Part shown: in pieces, positions 48,441 through 59,328 of the stretch
Position numbering within the stretch: the first letter of the stretch is position 1
Layout of the letters: every line of letters starts with the position of its first letter
Source of the DNA: Pyrenopolyporus hunteri
Lineage: Eukaryota > Ascomycota > Sordariomycetes > Xylariales > Hypoxylaceae
Assembly (NCBI GenBank): GCA_902806595.1
Contig: CADCXC010000013.1
Span: forward strand, 806,001 to 870,000
DNA length: 64,000 nt
Direction: 5' to 3'
Position numbers and translations under genes: made by a program
Notes under the pieces: generated by a model
The model's input: the letters and a program-made list of their open reading frames with translations, nothing else
Databases searched by the model: none
What the model was told of the DNA's origin: nothing

Positions 48441-49358
48441 TTCTATGCTTTAGGTTTAGCCTGGCCGTGCCCTCGGAACCGTAGTTCGACCCATCCATAT
48501 CGCTCATCTACATGTACGTACAAGGTAAATTATATACATGGAACACCTACTCTGGATAGGTAGCTGACAGGTACAGGGCAGATAAACAGAGAGACCCTCA
48601 ACCTGTCTCTCCGCGTCATGAAACACGGCGGCGATCAACGATAGGACGGCCGATTAGCGGTGTACCACCACTTCATAGACATCATCGATCCAAGCCTTCC
48701 GTATCCTCCTCCTTCCCGTCCTACGGCCTACGATATTGGTTATCCCCTACACGTGCGCCCAATGCTGTGTCCTCTTTGGCTTGCCCTACGACTCCGGCTT
48801 GCCAGGTAGCCTGCCTGGATGGGTTCCCTGCTCACGCTCGCTCTTACTACTTTCCTCTTCCCCCTTTCTTTGTTCTTCTTCCCGGTCTCCTCCCGCCCTC
48901 CCCTGGCTCCGGCTCTGCGGTCCTAGGTCGATAAGCCCCAGCGTCTGTCTATCTGAGCGGTGAGTTTTTATCTACCCGATACTACACAGGGAGGCACGCA
49001 CTGCGTCTACATATGTCAATATGCGATTCTGAAAACGCATATTATAGATACAATTCACCCATCCGTCTATATTTATTCACATCGGCCATGTCATATGAGC
49101 ACCGGTAGTAGCAGCAAATGGTAAGTGGTGAAAGGTAAATAGGTATACGGCAAATAATAAATAGGTAGGTTGGCGTGGAAGAAAGTCGGTTAGGCTAAGT
49201 TATCCATCCGTAAATCACTCTCCATCCTACCACCCCTGGCCGGCCGAGATAGACGGAGAGCTAGAGCCTGCGCTGTGCTGCGCCGCGCCCCTGCAAGTAA
49301 CGCGATGGTGTGCATACATGGTATGGTACGTGTGCGTGGTATGGGTACCATATATAGG

Positions 49359-49380
49359 CACACACACACACACACACACA
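49359..49380. repeat. (CA)11 dinucleotide microsatellite
   Basis: A perfect CA run of about 11 units. Confidence 0.85.
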
Positions 49381-50953
49381 TCATAGATATCCTTACCTGC
49401 CCACACCATGTACATACGATACCACCTACATACATATGCCCGTACATGCCCACCTTACCTAGCTACCTACCTACCCTGCCTACCCTGCCTGCCTTTACCT
49501 TACCTACATACGAACATACAGGATGCATTGCATGCGTATATATATTATATTGAATCTCCACCTCTGGTAATCCAGGGGACAGAAGAAGAGAGAGGAAGAG
49601 ATTGGGGGGTCATGCTGGGGCCTGGGCGTGGGATATTGAGAATTTGGGGGGAGGGAAGAATAAGGCCAAGGAAAAGGAAAACGAGGAGGAGGAGCAGGAG
49701 GAAGAGGAAGAGGAGGCGGGCTTAGTTAGGCGGGCGGGCGGACAAAATGTGAGAACTGAGTTTTCCTCTTTTTCCTCTTCTTCCCTGCTGGGGTCGTGGA
49801 GGTGGCTCTACCTCCATGTATACTTTGCATGCTTTGCATACTTACATATATTCGTCTCGGGTTTCCAAGCAAGGAAAGACATTTTGGAGGTATAGATAGA
49901 TACCTACCTAGATATGTAGAGGTACTTCGGAAAGAGAAATAACGGAACGAACGAGGGCAAGAAAATGAGGAAAATAAAATAAAATTAAATAAAGTAAAAT
50001 AAGATATATATCTAGGCGCTAAACATTAGAGGAAGAAAAAAGGGTCCATGATCAAGAACACTGTACTCCAACCCTCTTCGGTAGTTACATCCGAGCGTTA
50101 GGAGTCAAGACACGAAGATCAGTTTACGTAGCTACCTACCTACATACCTACACACCTCCTACCATTGAACTAACCAACCGGGTTACCTCTAGGTAAGTAG
50201 GTATACACGAGGTCATTTCGACATCACATTCATTTGGGAAAGCCGGTATATACCTAGGTAGGTGTATACATAGATCTATATGTACTGAGGTAGACGAATA
50301 GATTCAACCTATCAATCCGCGAACGGACATGTTTCCATTATCGCTACCTACCTACTTAGAAAGCCAGATTTCGGGTACCTATTCATTGGCTCATTGTTAT
50401 TACTTGATTACGTACGTAGGTACCTGACCTAAGGGTAAAGGTAAGGACGGTGTAGGTTTTTGTTTAAACGACGTATTTCGACAAGAATCTCTGATGATCG
50501 CCGGCGCCTCCCTCCGTTCTTCCAGCGCGGTAGTATTAGATAGGTAGGTATGTGTAAGGCGATGAGTAGGGCGTGTGGTAGGTAGATGGCGCAACATTAA
50601 GTTCCCCCCGAAAAGACTCTTCCTCCTGAGACTCAGTCTTGCGGCCTGCGCGATATAGGATATTGTGCGTGTGTAAGTGTGATGAGAAGATGATCTCCGA
50701 CCAAATCCACTTTTCCCTGTCTCCCTGTCCCCCTGTCCCAGAGCTGAGCCGGAACGCCCGCGTGATGGTATATAACGACGCTTCTATTCGTCTTTCGCTC
50801 TTCTCGCCCGCATATAGGTCCTAACAAAGACAGGCGCCCCGCGGAGGAGGTGACGCGTCACAACGCGACCGTCCGAGAACGAGGCGCCCCGCTATCTCCT
50901 TCATAATTCCCGGGCGAGGCCGAGAACCATGGCGAGCTCAGTAAGCGTCACCT

Positions 50954-53436
50954 TTAGTTCGTGTTCCTATCCTTCATCTCCTTCGTCATGGCTGTAACCA
51001 AATTTGCGAACTTGTGCTCTTTCTCCTTCGCCGCCCCGAACACCTCCTGCTTCTCTCGGTTTAAGTCACCGTAGCCAGGACGCGAACTTTCGCTCATCCC
51101 ATAGGTGTAATTCGACCCTCCGAAGGTTGGCGAGCTTAGGGTTGGGGACTTCGCGGCCTCTAATACCATGTAATCGTCACCGACATACTTGCCCTTCTCT
51201 TGCTCTCCTATGAGCCTTGTGAGATAGGTCCTAGCGTGACCCTTCTTCTTATCCGAACGGATGCGTTTAATCTCCGTTTCGAAAGCACGGTCGTAGACGT
51301 CGAAATCAATACCGGTAGGCGAGTCGGACACCACATCAGCGGGGGGATCGGAGGGATCAAAATCGTCGTTCCCGCCTGTGCCGATACCTAAGAAAAGGGG
51401 TGGCTTGTCCAATAAGTCATGAGCGTGACCCCTTTCACCCAGCATGGGTGACGGCGGGTGGGTCGATACGTGCTTTTGCGCTGCGAGGAAAGCTCTACGC
51501 TGCCTGACGAGCTCTGCTGCCTCTTCCGCGATCGACTTCTGACGCACTAGCTGCGCCGGAGGCTGGGGATCCGCGGTCGGTGGTGCGGACCCTTCTGCAC
51601 TTTCCCGAGCCTCCTTTTCTACAGCCCTCGGGGCTTGGGGTGTCCGGGGGGTCGAGGCTCTACTTTTAGAGATGAGACCTTTGAACCGGCGAATTGCTCT
51701 CAACTGGGATTGGACTTTAGCGAGCGTACGAAAAGGGGTAACGTGTATGGGATAGAAGTTCTTACCACACAGATCAGGTGGTCCATCTTCCGCGTGAAGG
51801 CGTGGTTTACTTCCAGAGCATTCGGTGGCTCAACCGCGTTCGAACAATTTTCTTCCTCCGAAAGCAAGGGATCGGTGCCTCCCTTCGTAACCCAGAGATG
51901 ATTCTGCTTGGTTTAGCACCTATCATTTTGAGATTAGAATGGCCAAACTTACTCTCATATCCCGTAGGGTTATCCTCGTCTCGCTATTCTTATCTAGGAT
52001 CCTGGTAATAAGGTCTACGAAGTTCGGGTCTTCATTCTCGACGGGTATTTGAAGCTCTTCGGTGCGAATTGCGTCGTACATGTCTAGAACGTTATCCCGC
52101 CTAAAAGGCAGTCTGCCGTATTTGAGACAATAGAGGGAAACTCCCATGGACCATATGTCTGCCGCTTTACCTGAGACGTCGCCATGTTTGGCTTGGCACA
52201 GCTCCGGTGGTAAGAAGGCGGGCGAGCCCGCGGATTTGCTGGTCATCATATGGTCTGGTTTCTCGAAAATCTCAGACACACCAAAGTCAACGATCTTCAA
52301 TACGTCTTCTTCTGTGAGTAGAAGATTGTCCGGTTTGATGTCTCGGTGTACGACTCCTTGAGAATGTACTACGGTGGGATGGTTAGCATATACGTAGCGG
52401 TACTATTTCCTGGCGAGCACCCACGATATTCAATGCCCAAGATGAGATCGCGAAACCAATAGCGACAGCGTTCGTCATCGTACGGGTCCGCTTGCTCGTC
52501 TAGGCCGACCTTCATGATTACGCCTTTTTTACACATTTCGAGAACCATGTATAGGGAGTCGTTTTCGGGGTCGTCTAGCACTTCGATCAGCTGCACCAGG
52601 TTGGGGTGGTTGAGCTTTTTCATAATGGCGATCTCCTCCCGTATTAGATAGAGGGCGTCCTTGGCCTCTGCGATTTCATGATGGCTGAGCTGTTTTTTAT
52701 GGGCGCTGTAAAGGCCCTGCCCTGGGCCTAGCGACCTTGGCCTCCCACCTTCGGGTCTTCTTAGGATATTGGATTGGGCTCGTTTTCGGAGGCGCAGTTT
52801 CGAGAATTCCTTGATGGCCTGAAGTAACGACGATTAGATGCGTAATGAGGCCGGGTCTAGCCACGTGCGCTTACATATTCGGTTCCGAATTGGTCCGTTG
52901 CAAGGTGTACGGCGCCATACGAGCCTCTCCCGATCTCTTCTCGAATGGTATATTGGTTGATGGTTTGTTGCGACCTTCCGTCCGTCTCGTCGTTCGTATA
53001 TTCGGTTTTGGCATTGAGTGTTTCCTGTGCCGGGAATCTCAGCTCATGAGGGTACGATGCGGGACCTCGCTTCTTGGACTGACCTTCACTTCACGATGCT
53101 GAGAAGGCGCCCTCTTGTGATGCCTTATAGGGCTCTGGAAAGGGGATACGGTTGGCGGCGCGGACCTAGACGAAGCACTCGACGTCTTAGCCGCGCAGAA
53201 ACGACGCAATGGCCAAGACAATCGCGGGGCGTAGTCGCGAAGGCTTAACTCATGTGGCAGTCCTCGAAAACTCACAGGTGAGGGGCAAGCCAAGGTCGCC
53301 CAGGCGCATCCGCATCTTGGTCGATCGTAATATGCGGCGACAAGGGCAAGCTATGTGTGCTATGCGTACCGCTACCGCCTGGGCCCGTGGAGTCGACAGA
53401 GGCTGTAGTAGATGAGGATTGCATAGTAGGTTGCAT
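50954..53436 (-). CDS. CaMKK-like Ser/Thr protein kinase (Ssp1/CMKC/Sak1 type)
   Basis: An upstream kinase of the calcium/calmodulin kinase-kinase type; fungal relatives activate CaMK or AMPK/Snf1-like kinases. Seven exons: 53436-53276, 53165-53084, 53024-52875, 52818-52425, 52368-51953, 51903-51766, 51703-50954 (696 aa), all phases consistent. Residues 1-105 are a disordered N-terminus. The kinase domain has GRGSYG (113-118), Lys134 (AIKEFS), a CaMKK-type Arg/Pro/Gly-rich insert (LRRPEGGRPRSLGPGQG), HRDIKPDN (Asp272), DFG (290-292) and GSPAFLPPELC. The activation segment and PPE fit this family. The region after the kinase (HLWVTKGGTDPLLSEEEN) is typical of fungal CaMKK. The C-terminal part is Pro/Ser-rich; a classic calmodulin-binding site is not obvious. 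Start chosen at the first ATG (MQPTMQSSST). Confidence 0.9.
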
Positions 53437-54292
53437 GGTGGCGGTTTCGTTGATCCGTCCGAAGGGCAGACGAATATCAGACCTTGAGACGCGGGGTTCG
53501 GTTTCTTAACACATTGGCTTTGACTCGTCCGAACGCAGAGGCGAAGAGACTAAGAGTCTAAGAGGTAGAGAGAACATGAGCAGGAGTAGTAGTAGTATTA
53601 TAATAATAATAATAGATGATAATAGCCCAATATTGGAACGAGACGGACAGAAAACATTCGGTTTTTAGATAGTTGGGTACAAAAGTACCTAACTTGAAGG
53701 TTCTTTTTCGTTCGTTCTTTCTTTTTTTGCCTACAAGTCTTCTGGTACAGGTTCTGTCTGCTCCTGCTCCTGCCCCTCCCGGTACCCCGGCACGCAATAA
53801 CCCGCCTATGTGCTTCCCTGGATTTCAGCGATTGTTCAGCCCAAAAGGCTGCTACTTCCGCGATTGGGCAAATCACGGCCCCCAAACGCGAATCCCATGA
53901 TCCCTGCCGCTGCAGAACCATATCGCCATTTGGAGCTCGAAATTGCCTCTAAGGCTAACACGGTAACGAGTTGGTGACATCCATCATATGCTGGCATAAC
54001 AGCGCGGGATACCCTTGAGCAGCTGAACAAGATGTCAGTGATCGGAGATTATATGCGCGGATTGTCAGAGTATCCCTGGAGAGATAGCCCTTTAATCCAG
54101 ACCGGCTAACGTCCGCGACAAATGAATTGTGTTACTCGAGTATTTAAGTGAAAGTGTAAATGGATATATTCTGTACCTAGTATTAGCGCCGCCATGGGTA
54201 CTGCTTTTTTAAGTTTATAGTGTTGCAGGGCTGGATTTCCCCCCCTGGACCGGCCCGCAAAAGCATGATTAGAATACGTACCTAGGTACCTA
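53437..54292. other. Promoter region of the CaMKK-like gene
   Basis: About 0.85 kb upstream of the kinase start, ending at the left inverted repeat of the mariner element. It has a (TAATAA)-like AT run near 53597-53612. No gene seen. Confidence 0.6.
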
Positions 54293-54687
54293 CAGTGGGT
54301 TGTAAAAAGTTCCTACCCGCTGATCTGTACACGATACACCCCGCAAATTAATTACAGCTATTAAATATATATATATACCGTATAAATGCAATAGAAAAAC
54401 CCCACTTTATTAATATTTCGTATACCACCCATTAACTTTGATTATAGCTACAATCTTATGCGGTATAGAATTAAATAGCGATCGTAATACAAACCTATCA
54501 ATAGCCTGCTAATTTCAAGGGATGATTCCTTTCCACGCATTATAATTAAAAAATTCGAAATAGCTTCGTATAATAAGTAGTAAATTGAAGGTTGAAAGGT
54601 AAAAAATTACTTTTAAGTAGTGGGGATATTCAATTTACGGGGGTATCTAGTACCAGCCACCGGGTAGAAACTTTTTACAACCCACTG
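54293..54687. mobile_element. Decayed, shortened Tc1/mariner-type DNA transposon
   Basis: A 395-bp AT-rich segment with terminal inverted repeats: CAGTGGGTTGTAAAAAGTT at the left end and its reverse complement at the right. The match extends to 27 bases with one C/T difference (through CTACCCG). The dinucleotide TA flanks both ends (54291-54292 and 54688-54689), the target-site duplication of Tc1/mariner elements, which also begin with CAGT. Inside, on the minus strand, lies a decayed transposase C-terminus. The element is far shorter than a full one (about 1.3-1.8 kb), so it is an internal deletion derivative. It lies in the promoter-side spacer between the CaMKK-like gene and bet5. Confidence 0.85.
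54410..54541 (-). pseudogene. Tc1/mariner transposase C-terminal remnant
   Basis: Reading leftward from 54541, the frame gives NAWKGIIP, then two stops, then QAIDRFVLRSLFNSIPHKIV and AIIKVNGWYTKY followed by TAA at 54410-54412. The end matches the Tc1-family ending (WxxIPQxxIDxLIxSMPRRIQAVIKAKGGxTKY). The in-frame TGA and TAG codons and AT-rich composition are consistent with repeat-induced point mutation or neutral decay. Catalytic Asp residues lie upstream and are absent, so it is inactive. Confidence 0.75.
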
Positions 54688-54925
54688 TACCTCAGCCATA
54701 TGCCGACTTGCCGGTCGATGTTCCAGTTCCTCCGTTCTAATTCCCATTATTTTTAGAACTCACCTAAAGAGCAACCCTACCTACCTACCTAATACCCCGT
54801 CCACCACACCGCGACAGCGACCGCAGCCGAGTCCCCATCCCATCCCACTCGTCCTCCACGGGCATGTGATTTCCAGCCGCGAGCCGCGCTGTATTACATA
54901 CACGTTGCTACACACGCTAGCAGCC

Positions 54926-55924
54926 ATGCCTATACAAGTCTATTCCTTCTACATCTTCGACCGCCACAGTAAGTCTGCTTGAACCTATCTATATCTGTTT
55001 ACCCAAGTACCTAGGTAACTAACATCTCCCACCTCGCAGCCGAGTGCGTCTACTCGAAGCTATGGGTCCCGCGGCCCCAGTCCAGCATAACGAGCCCAGC
55101 TCCGTCACGGCCTCAATCGCAAGCCCCCGGCAGCACCGGTAACACGAGCGCGCCCGCCGCAACAGGAACAACATCGACATCGACCTCTACCCCCCCAGCG
55201 CCTCACGCCCAATCCCAATCCCAGTCCCAGTCCCAATCTCACCCACACCCCGCGCCCCCGACGGCGGCCCAGGCGGCGGCGTCGGCGCGGCAGCTGAAGA
55301 AGAAAGGGGAGGACGACGCGAAGCTGATCTTCGGGACGGTGTTCAGCCTGCGCAACATGGTGCGCAAGCTGGGCGGCGACGACGACGCCTTCATCGCCTA
55401 CCGCACCGCCCACTACAAGCTGCACTACTACGAGACCCCGACCAACCTGCGCTTCGCCATGCTCACCGAGCCCGGCGCGCTCAGCATGCGCAACGTCCTG
55501 CACCAGATCTATATCAACCTCTGGGTCGAGTATGGTGAGTTTTTTTTTTTTTTTTTTCTCGCCCCCTTTTACCTTGCTCGATTTAGGGTAAGCGTACGGG
55601 AGACTGCGGTTTTACCGGGGGACGGAGGCGGAAGAAGATGAAATAGGGGGAGGAAGAACACTCCTCGTTTTGTGCTAAGGAGGCGCCTACGGAGCCGTTG
55701 ATATACGTGGCTATACCATCATCCTGAAATACTTTGATATAAGAGGGGCAGGCTATACGACCGACCAACACACCCCGGAACGAGAACATACAGAAACTAT
55801 ACTAACACCCCACCTCGCAGTCGTCAAAAACCCGCTCTCGCCCGTCGAGCACAAAGGCGGCGAAGGTGTCCGGAACGAGATGTTCGAGATGGGACTGGAC
55901 AAGTTCATCCGGGGGCTGATGTGA
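54926..55924 (+). CDS. bet5: TRAPP complex subunit Bet5/TRAPPC1
   Basis: A longin-fold subunit of the TRAPP tether and Rab (Ypt1) exchange factor, acting in ER-to-Golgi traffic. Three exons: 54926-54968, 55040-55534, 55821-55924 (213 aa). The splice joins IQVYSFYIFDRH to TECVYSKLW, the classic Bet5/sedlin-like start. FSLRNMVRKLGGDDD, AYRTAHYKLHYYETPTNLRFAMLTEP and NVLHQIYINLWVEY-VVKNPLSP follow. The last exon ends MFEMGLDKFIRGLM. A low-complexity Ser/Gln/Pro/Thr insert (about residues 25-85, SQSQSQ run) makes it longer than yeast Bet5 (159 aa). The second intron (286 nt) starts with a long T-run right after its GTGAGT donor. Confidence 0.92.
55208..55240 (+). repeat. CCCAAT/CCCAGT hexamer repeat coding for SQ
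   Basis: Five to six units of CCCAAT/CCCAGT inside the bet5 coding exon give an SQSQSQSQ run. The same unit type codes an SQ run in the peptidase gene at 1173-1198. Confidence 0.75.
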
Positions 55925-56598
55925 TAACTCTCAACACACACTGAATGCGAACACCATGGCATGGAATTCATACTATCCCCAAGTCACCGAGGAGAGAGGG
56001 CAGGGAGGGGAAGGGTCCCCCCGCGAGCCTAACCCCTAGACGGTTTCCGTATGGCTGACCTAGGAACGGACTTAATACACGCCCGCCACAGTGCCTTGGG
56101 GGAAGTGACAGATAAACGGGGCGAGTGGCATGGAGACACACCGACCTCCTAACGATATTCATAGACACGACCAAGGCGGTCGAACGAGCCGATGGACCTA
56201 CATTCATTCCATTGGGCTCCTAAGGAGGTTCTACGCTGAAGTTTTACGTTGAAGTTAAGAGCTAGAGACGACGTAATGAGAGATATCTCCATCCGGAGTT
56301 ATTTAGAGGCGTGTTCAACCTTCGATACCTATCCGCGATATTGGTACATGTATGTTATGTAATCCCTCTATGTAAGCTGCCTGCAAATCTGGTAGCCGGT
56401 AGCTGGTAGTCGTAATACAGACGCTATGACGTATCTTTGAAAAGAAAAGTCTCGTATGTTCCTCACATCCGTCCAACAGCGTCCGTCTCATTAGTTGCGC
56501 CGATGCCTCGGAACCCATCCTCGGGAACGAGAGTCGCACCGGGTGCCACGACCACGTATCTGTGTCCTGTCGTTCGTGCCGTGTCATCCTCCCCTGCT
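55925..56598. other. Convergent bet5/pex3 spacer
   Basis: 674 bp between two 3' ends. No gene or RNA seen. Confidence 0.7.
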
Positions 56599-58378
56599 TT
56601 ACCGTTCCGTGGCCCTACCCCACGCGGTCTCAAACGAACTCTGCGTCTGTGACTGCGATGGGTCAATCATGACTAAGCTTTCCTCTCCTAGCGTCGAGCC
56701 TTGCGAGAACCGACCGCCAAGGTTGCCCTCGGAGGCACGCGCGTTGTTGCGGTTCGCCGCCTCGTCCGCGGCTCGTGCCGCCACGGCAGCCGCCAGGTTC
56801 TCTGTGTCTTGGATCTCGTTCTCCCAGTTACTCGAGTAGACTACGGCCGCGAAGGACTCGAGGTCGCGCACCTTTTCCATCTCCTGCAGGTACTCGTTGG
56901 GCATTCCATTGCCGATGGCATGCGCCTGTCGTGTCAGCACCGACAGGATCTTAGGTAGCAGGACTACTTTTGAGCCCGCCGCTTTCATAGCCGCATGCTG
57001 GCCTAGTAGCTGGTTCGGGTCTGATGAGCGAGGGCTGGTGAAGGGCCCGTCGGGTAGGTCGAAGGCACCCGGCAGCACCTTCTTGTGCAACAGCGTAGAG
57101 AAGCCGGCGTCGAGGAGGAGTGTCAGAACGTGCGAGAAGGCGGGTGACTCGATAAGGTCCGACGTCTCGTCCAGGAGGCGGCGAAGCGCCGTCTCTGACG
57201 ACGGAGAGCTTTCCGCGTGGGTTGCTACAACGGGGCTAGCGTCTAGGACCCCCGACTCCCTGAGGACGAAGTCTTCCATCTTTGCTGGCGGTAACAGGAA
57301 TGGCAACCACTTGGAGCCCGGCCTCGTCCCGTCGCCCCTGCTTTCCATCTTCTTACGGACCTCCATAGTGAGCTGCGAAAACGTGTCAAAGCTCAAGAGA
57401 TCGCGGGGGCTGAGTTGGCCAAAGACTTCGCGGACAGCGCCCTCGACGTTCTCCATGATCTCGACCCAGCCGCGGTGCAAGAGCCACCAGCTGAAGCATA
57501 AATATCTTCGGTTCGTCTCAAAGTCGTTACCGTACTGCTGTTCCAGGTTATCATCATCGTTGTTCTCTAGGCTTATAGTCGACTGCGCTGTCCCGGTGGC
57601 CAGGGACACCACGCTCGACAGGTAGCTCCGTCGTCCAAGGAGATTTAGTTGGACTCGCGTGAGCATGGTAAGCAGGGCTAGTGTATAGATGAGAGTGAAA
57701 GCGCGTGTTATTGCTAAAGGATCAATTAGCCTGAAATCAGACGGTATACCTGGAGGGGGACCTACAGCTTATTGTTAATTCATCCCACAACTGTCTCTTC
57801 GTTTTTCTCAATCTCTGCGCGGACTGACTGCCGCCATCTTGAGAACCATCTCCGCCATTAGATGCAGACGATAGTGTTATCTGGCTCGTGAATCCACCGC
57901 TATCGCTCGGTAGGCTTGCTATACTCTTTCCTTCCTCCTCGGTTAAGGTGGTATCGGCAATACTAGGGGGTGCAGCTGAGGATTCTGCACTGCTGCGCGT
58001 GTTCTTGGCGTTACTCTTCATCTGCTGGATCTCCAAGGTGATCCTCTCCGTGTTCATCGTCTCGAGAATGTTGGTCGTCGCAGTAGGTAGCAACGCCAGG
58101 ACGGTGAAGGTGCAATCTTCCTGGTTTTGCTCGAACCGACGCCGAAGGCTAGGGAACTCGTTAGGTGTCTGAACCTTCGCGATGTGATTCCGGAACGGGC
58201 GAACGGAAAGGTAGCCTTACTTCTCTTTGGCGATGCGATCGCTGCTCATGCGCTCGCGCGCGTCGTTGATCTTACTCAGGACATATTGAGTAGCGAGGTA
58301 GCCGGCACCAATGACACCAACGCCGATGGCTAAGGGGGTTCTGTTACGGCGGAGCCATCGCCGAGTAGCTGATATCAT
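56599..58378 (-). CDS. pex3: Peroxin Pex3
   Basis: A peroxisomal membrane protein and docking receptor for Pex19, needed for membrane-protein insertion and peroxisome formation. Three exons: 58378-58221, 58148-57766, 57713-56599 (551 aa). The N-terminus has a short basic head (MISATRRWLRRNR) and a hydrophobic anchor (TPLAIGVGVIGAGYLATQYV), as in Pex3. FEQNQEDCTFTVLALLPT, the core LWDELTISSITRAFTLIYTLALL and MLTRVQLNLLGRRSYLSSVVSLA follow across the second intron. The C-terminal half carries WWLLHRGWVEIMENVEGAVREVF and KILSVLTRQAHAIGNGMPNEYLQ. A Ser/Gly-rich disordered stretch (about 115-165) and a C-terminal tail are typical of filamentous fungi. The introns are 72 and 52 nt. Confidence 0.93.
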
Positions 58379-59328
58379 GCTGGGCCCCCCAAAGAAGGCT
58401 GAAGAATGGTAGATTCGAGATTCAAGATTCGGGGGGAATCCAAAATTCGAATCGGTTTAAAGGCGTAGGATGGAGATGGATAATTCGCGCGACCCGGAGC
58501 TCAGCATTGGAAATTTCTAGGGGGCTCACAAATGTTGTCCAGGTCCAGGTCAATGTTTGGATCAAAACGGTTGTTTGGGTTTTGGTACGCAGCCAACCTG
58601 CAGGGCCGCCCTTTCACCTTTTGGAACTTGGTACATTGTATTAAAGTTCGGTTCTGACGTGTGCCTCGGCCCCATGCGCGAGTCGCCCGACACGGTATTA
58701 ACAGGAGAGGCTACCTTAGCAGTTGCTTAGGTAGGTACTTACCTAGGCAGGTACCTAACACCGCTGAGTGAATTGATAAGATAGGCGCCTGAAGCCACCC
58801 GGCCGCCCTGCAGCTAACAGGAGATAGTACCTACCTAAACCGCGGCCTACCTTACGCTAAAGGATAGATGCATTGCTAAATTACCAAATCAGATCTAGAC
58901 TGCATGTAGTGCAGACCGGTCAGCTGGGGTAGATTGCATATGTGATTATACTTTGTCAATGCACCTACTAACTCGCTGTATCCAGGTACCTACTGAAGCT
59001 GTACCTATTGTACATAGAGCACAAGCCATAAGCCACCAGCCGCAAAAGATTAGTTGAATGGCGGAACATGGATGTGGCTAATATGACGCACGACTTCGCA
59101 AAGTACCTGTACGGAATGTACAGAATGTACAGAAACGTCTATACGTACCACCCCACGTCCCAAGTCTCGTCCCCTCCGGCTCAGCCCCCTTTGCCGCCGG
59201 GACCCCTCCATCATCATCACAAGATCACTGATGGTCCATTCATCGTGCCGGCGTCTCCTGTTGCTGGACGACCTCAAGAAGGTCAACTCGCAACCTACCT
59301 CGAACCAAGATCTAATCCGAACAATACC
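58379..59328. other. Divergent pex3/atg101 promoter region
   Basis: 950 bp between two 5' ends. It contains CCTCGG at 58664-58669 and TAGGTAGGTACTTACC-type repeats at 58730-58760. An in-frame ATG at 59068 could extend atg101 upstream but is not favoured. Confidence 0.6.
58664..58669. promoter_or_regulatory. CCTCGG hexamer upstream of pex3
   Basis: CCTCGG is the core bound by FarA/FarB-type fatty-acid regulators of aspergilli, which control beta-oxidation and peroxin genes. It sits 286 bp upstream of the pex3 start. A hexamer also occurs by chance, so this is only a candidate. Confidence 0.25.

Larger units (their letters stand above)
41220..50953. other. 9.7-kb gene-poor spacer
   Basis: The largest gap. 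No frame shows a domain. It is rich in TACCTAGGTA-type repeats (42815-42845, 43130-43165, 43560-43606, 50140-50270) and has a (CA)11 tract, a CAT/CAC/CCG trinucleotide run, a triple GGCCATCA repeat and a terminator-like hairpin at 47542-47569. It includes the upstream region of the Sat4-like kinase and the 3' end of the CaMKK-like gene. I saw no convincing tRNA. Confidence 0.5.
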
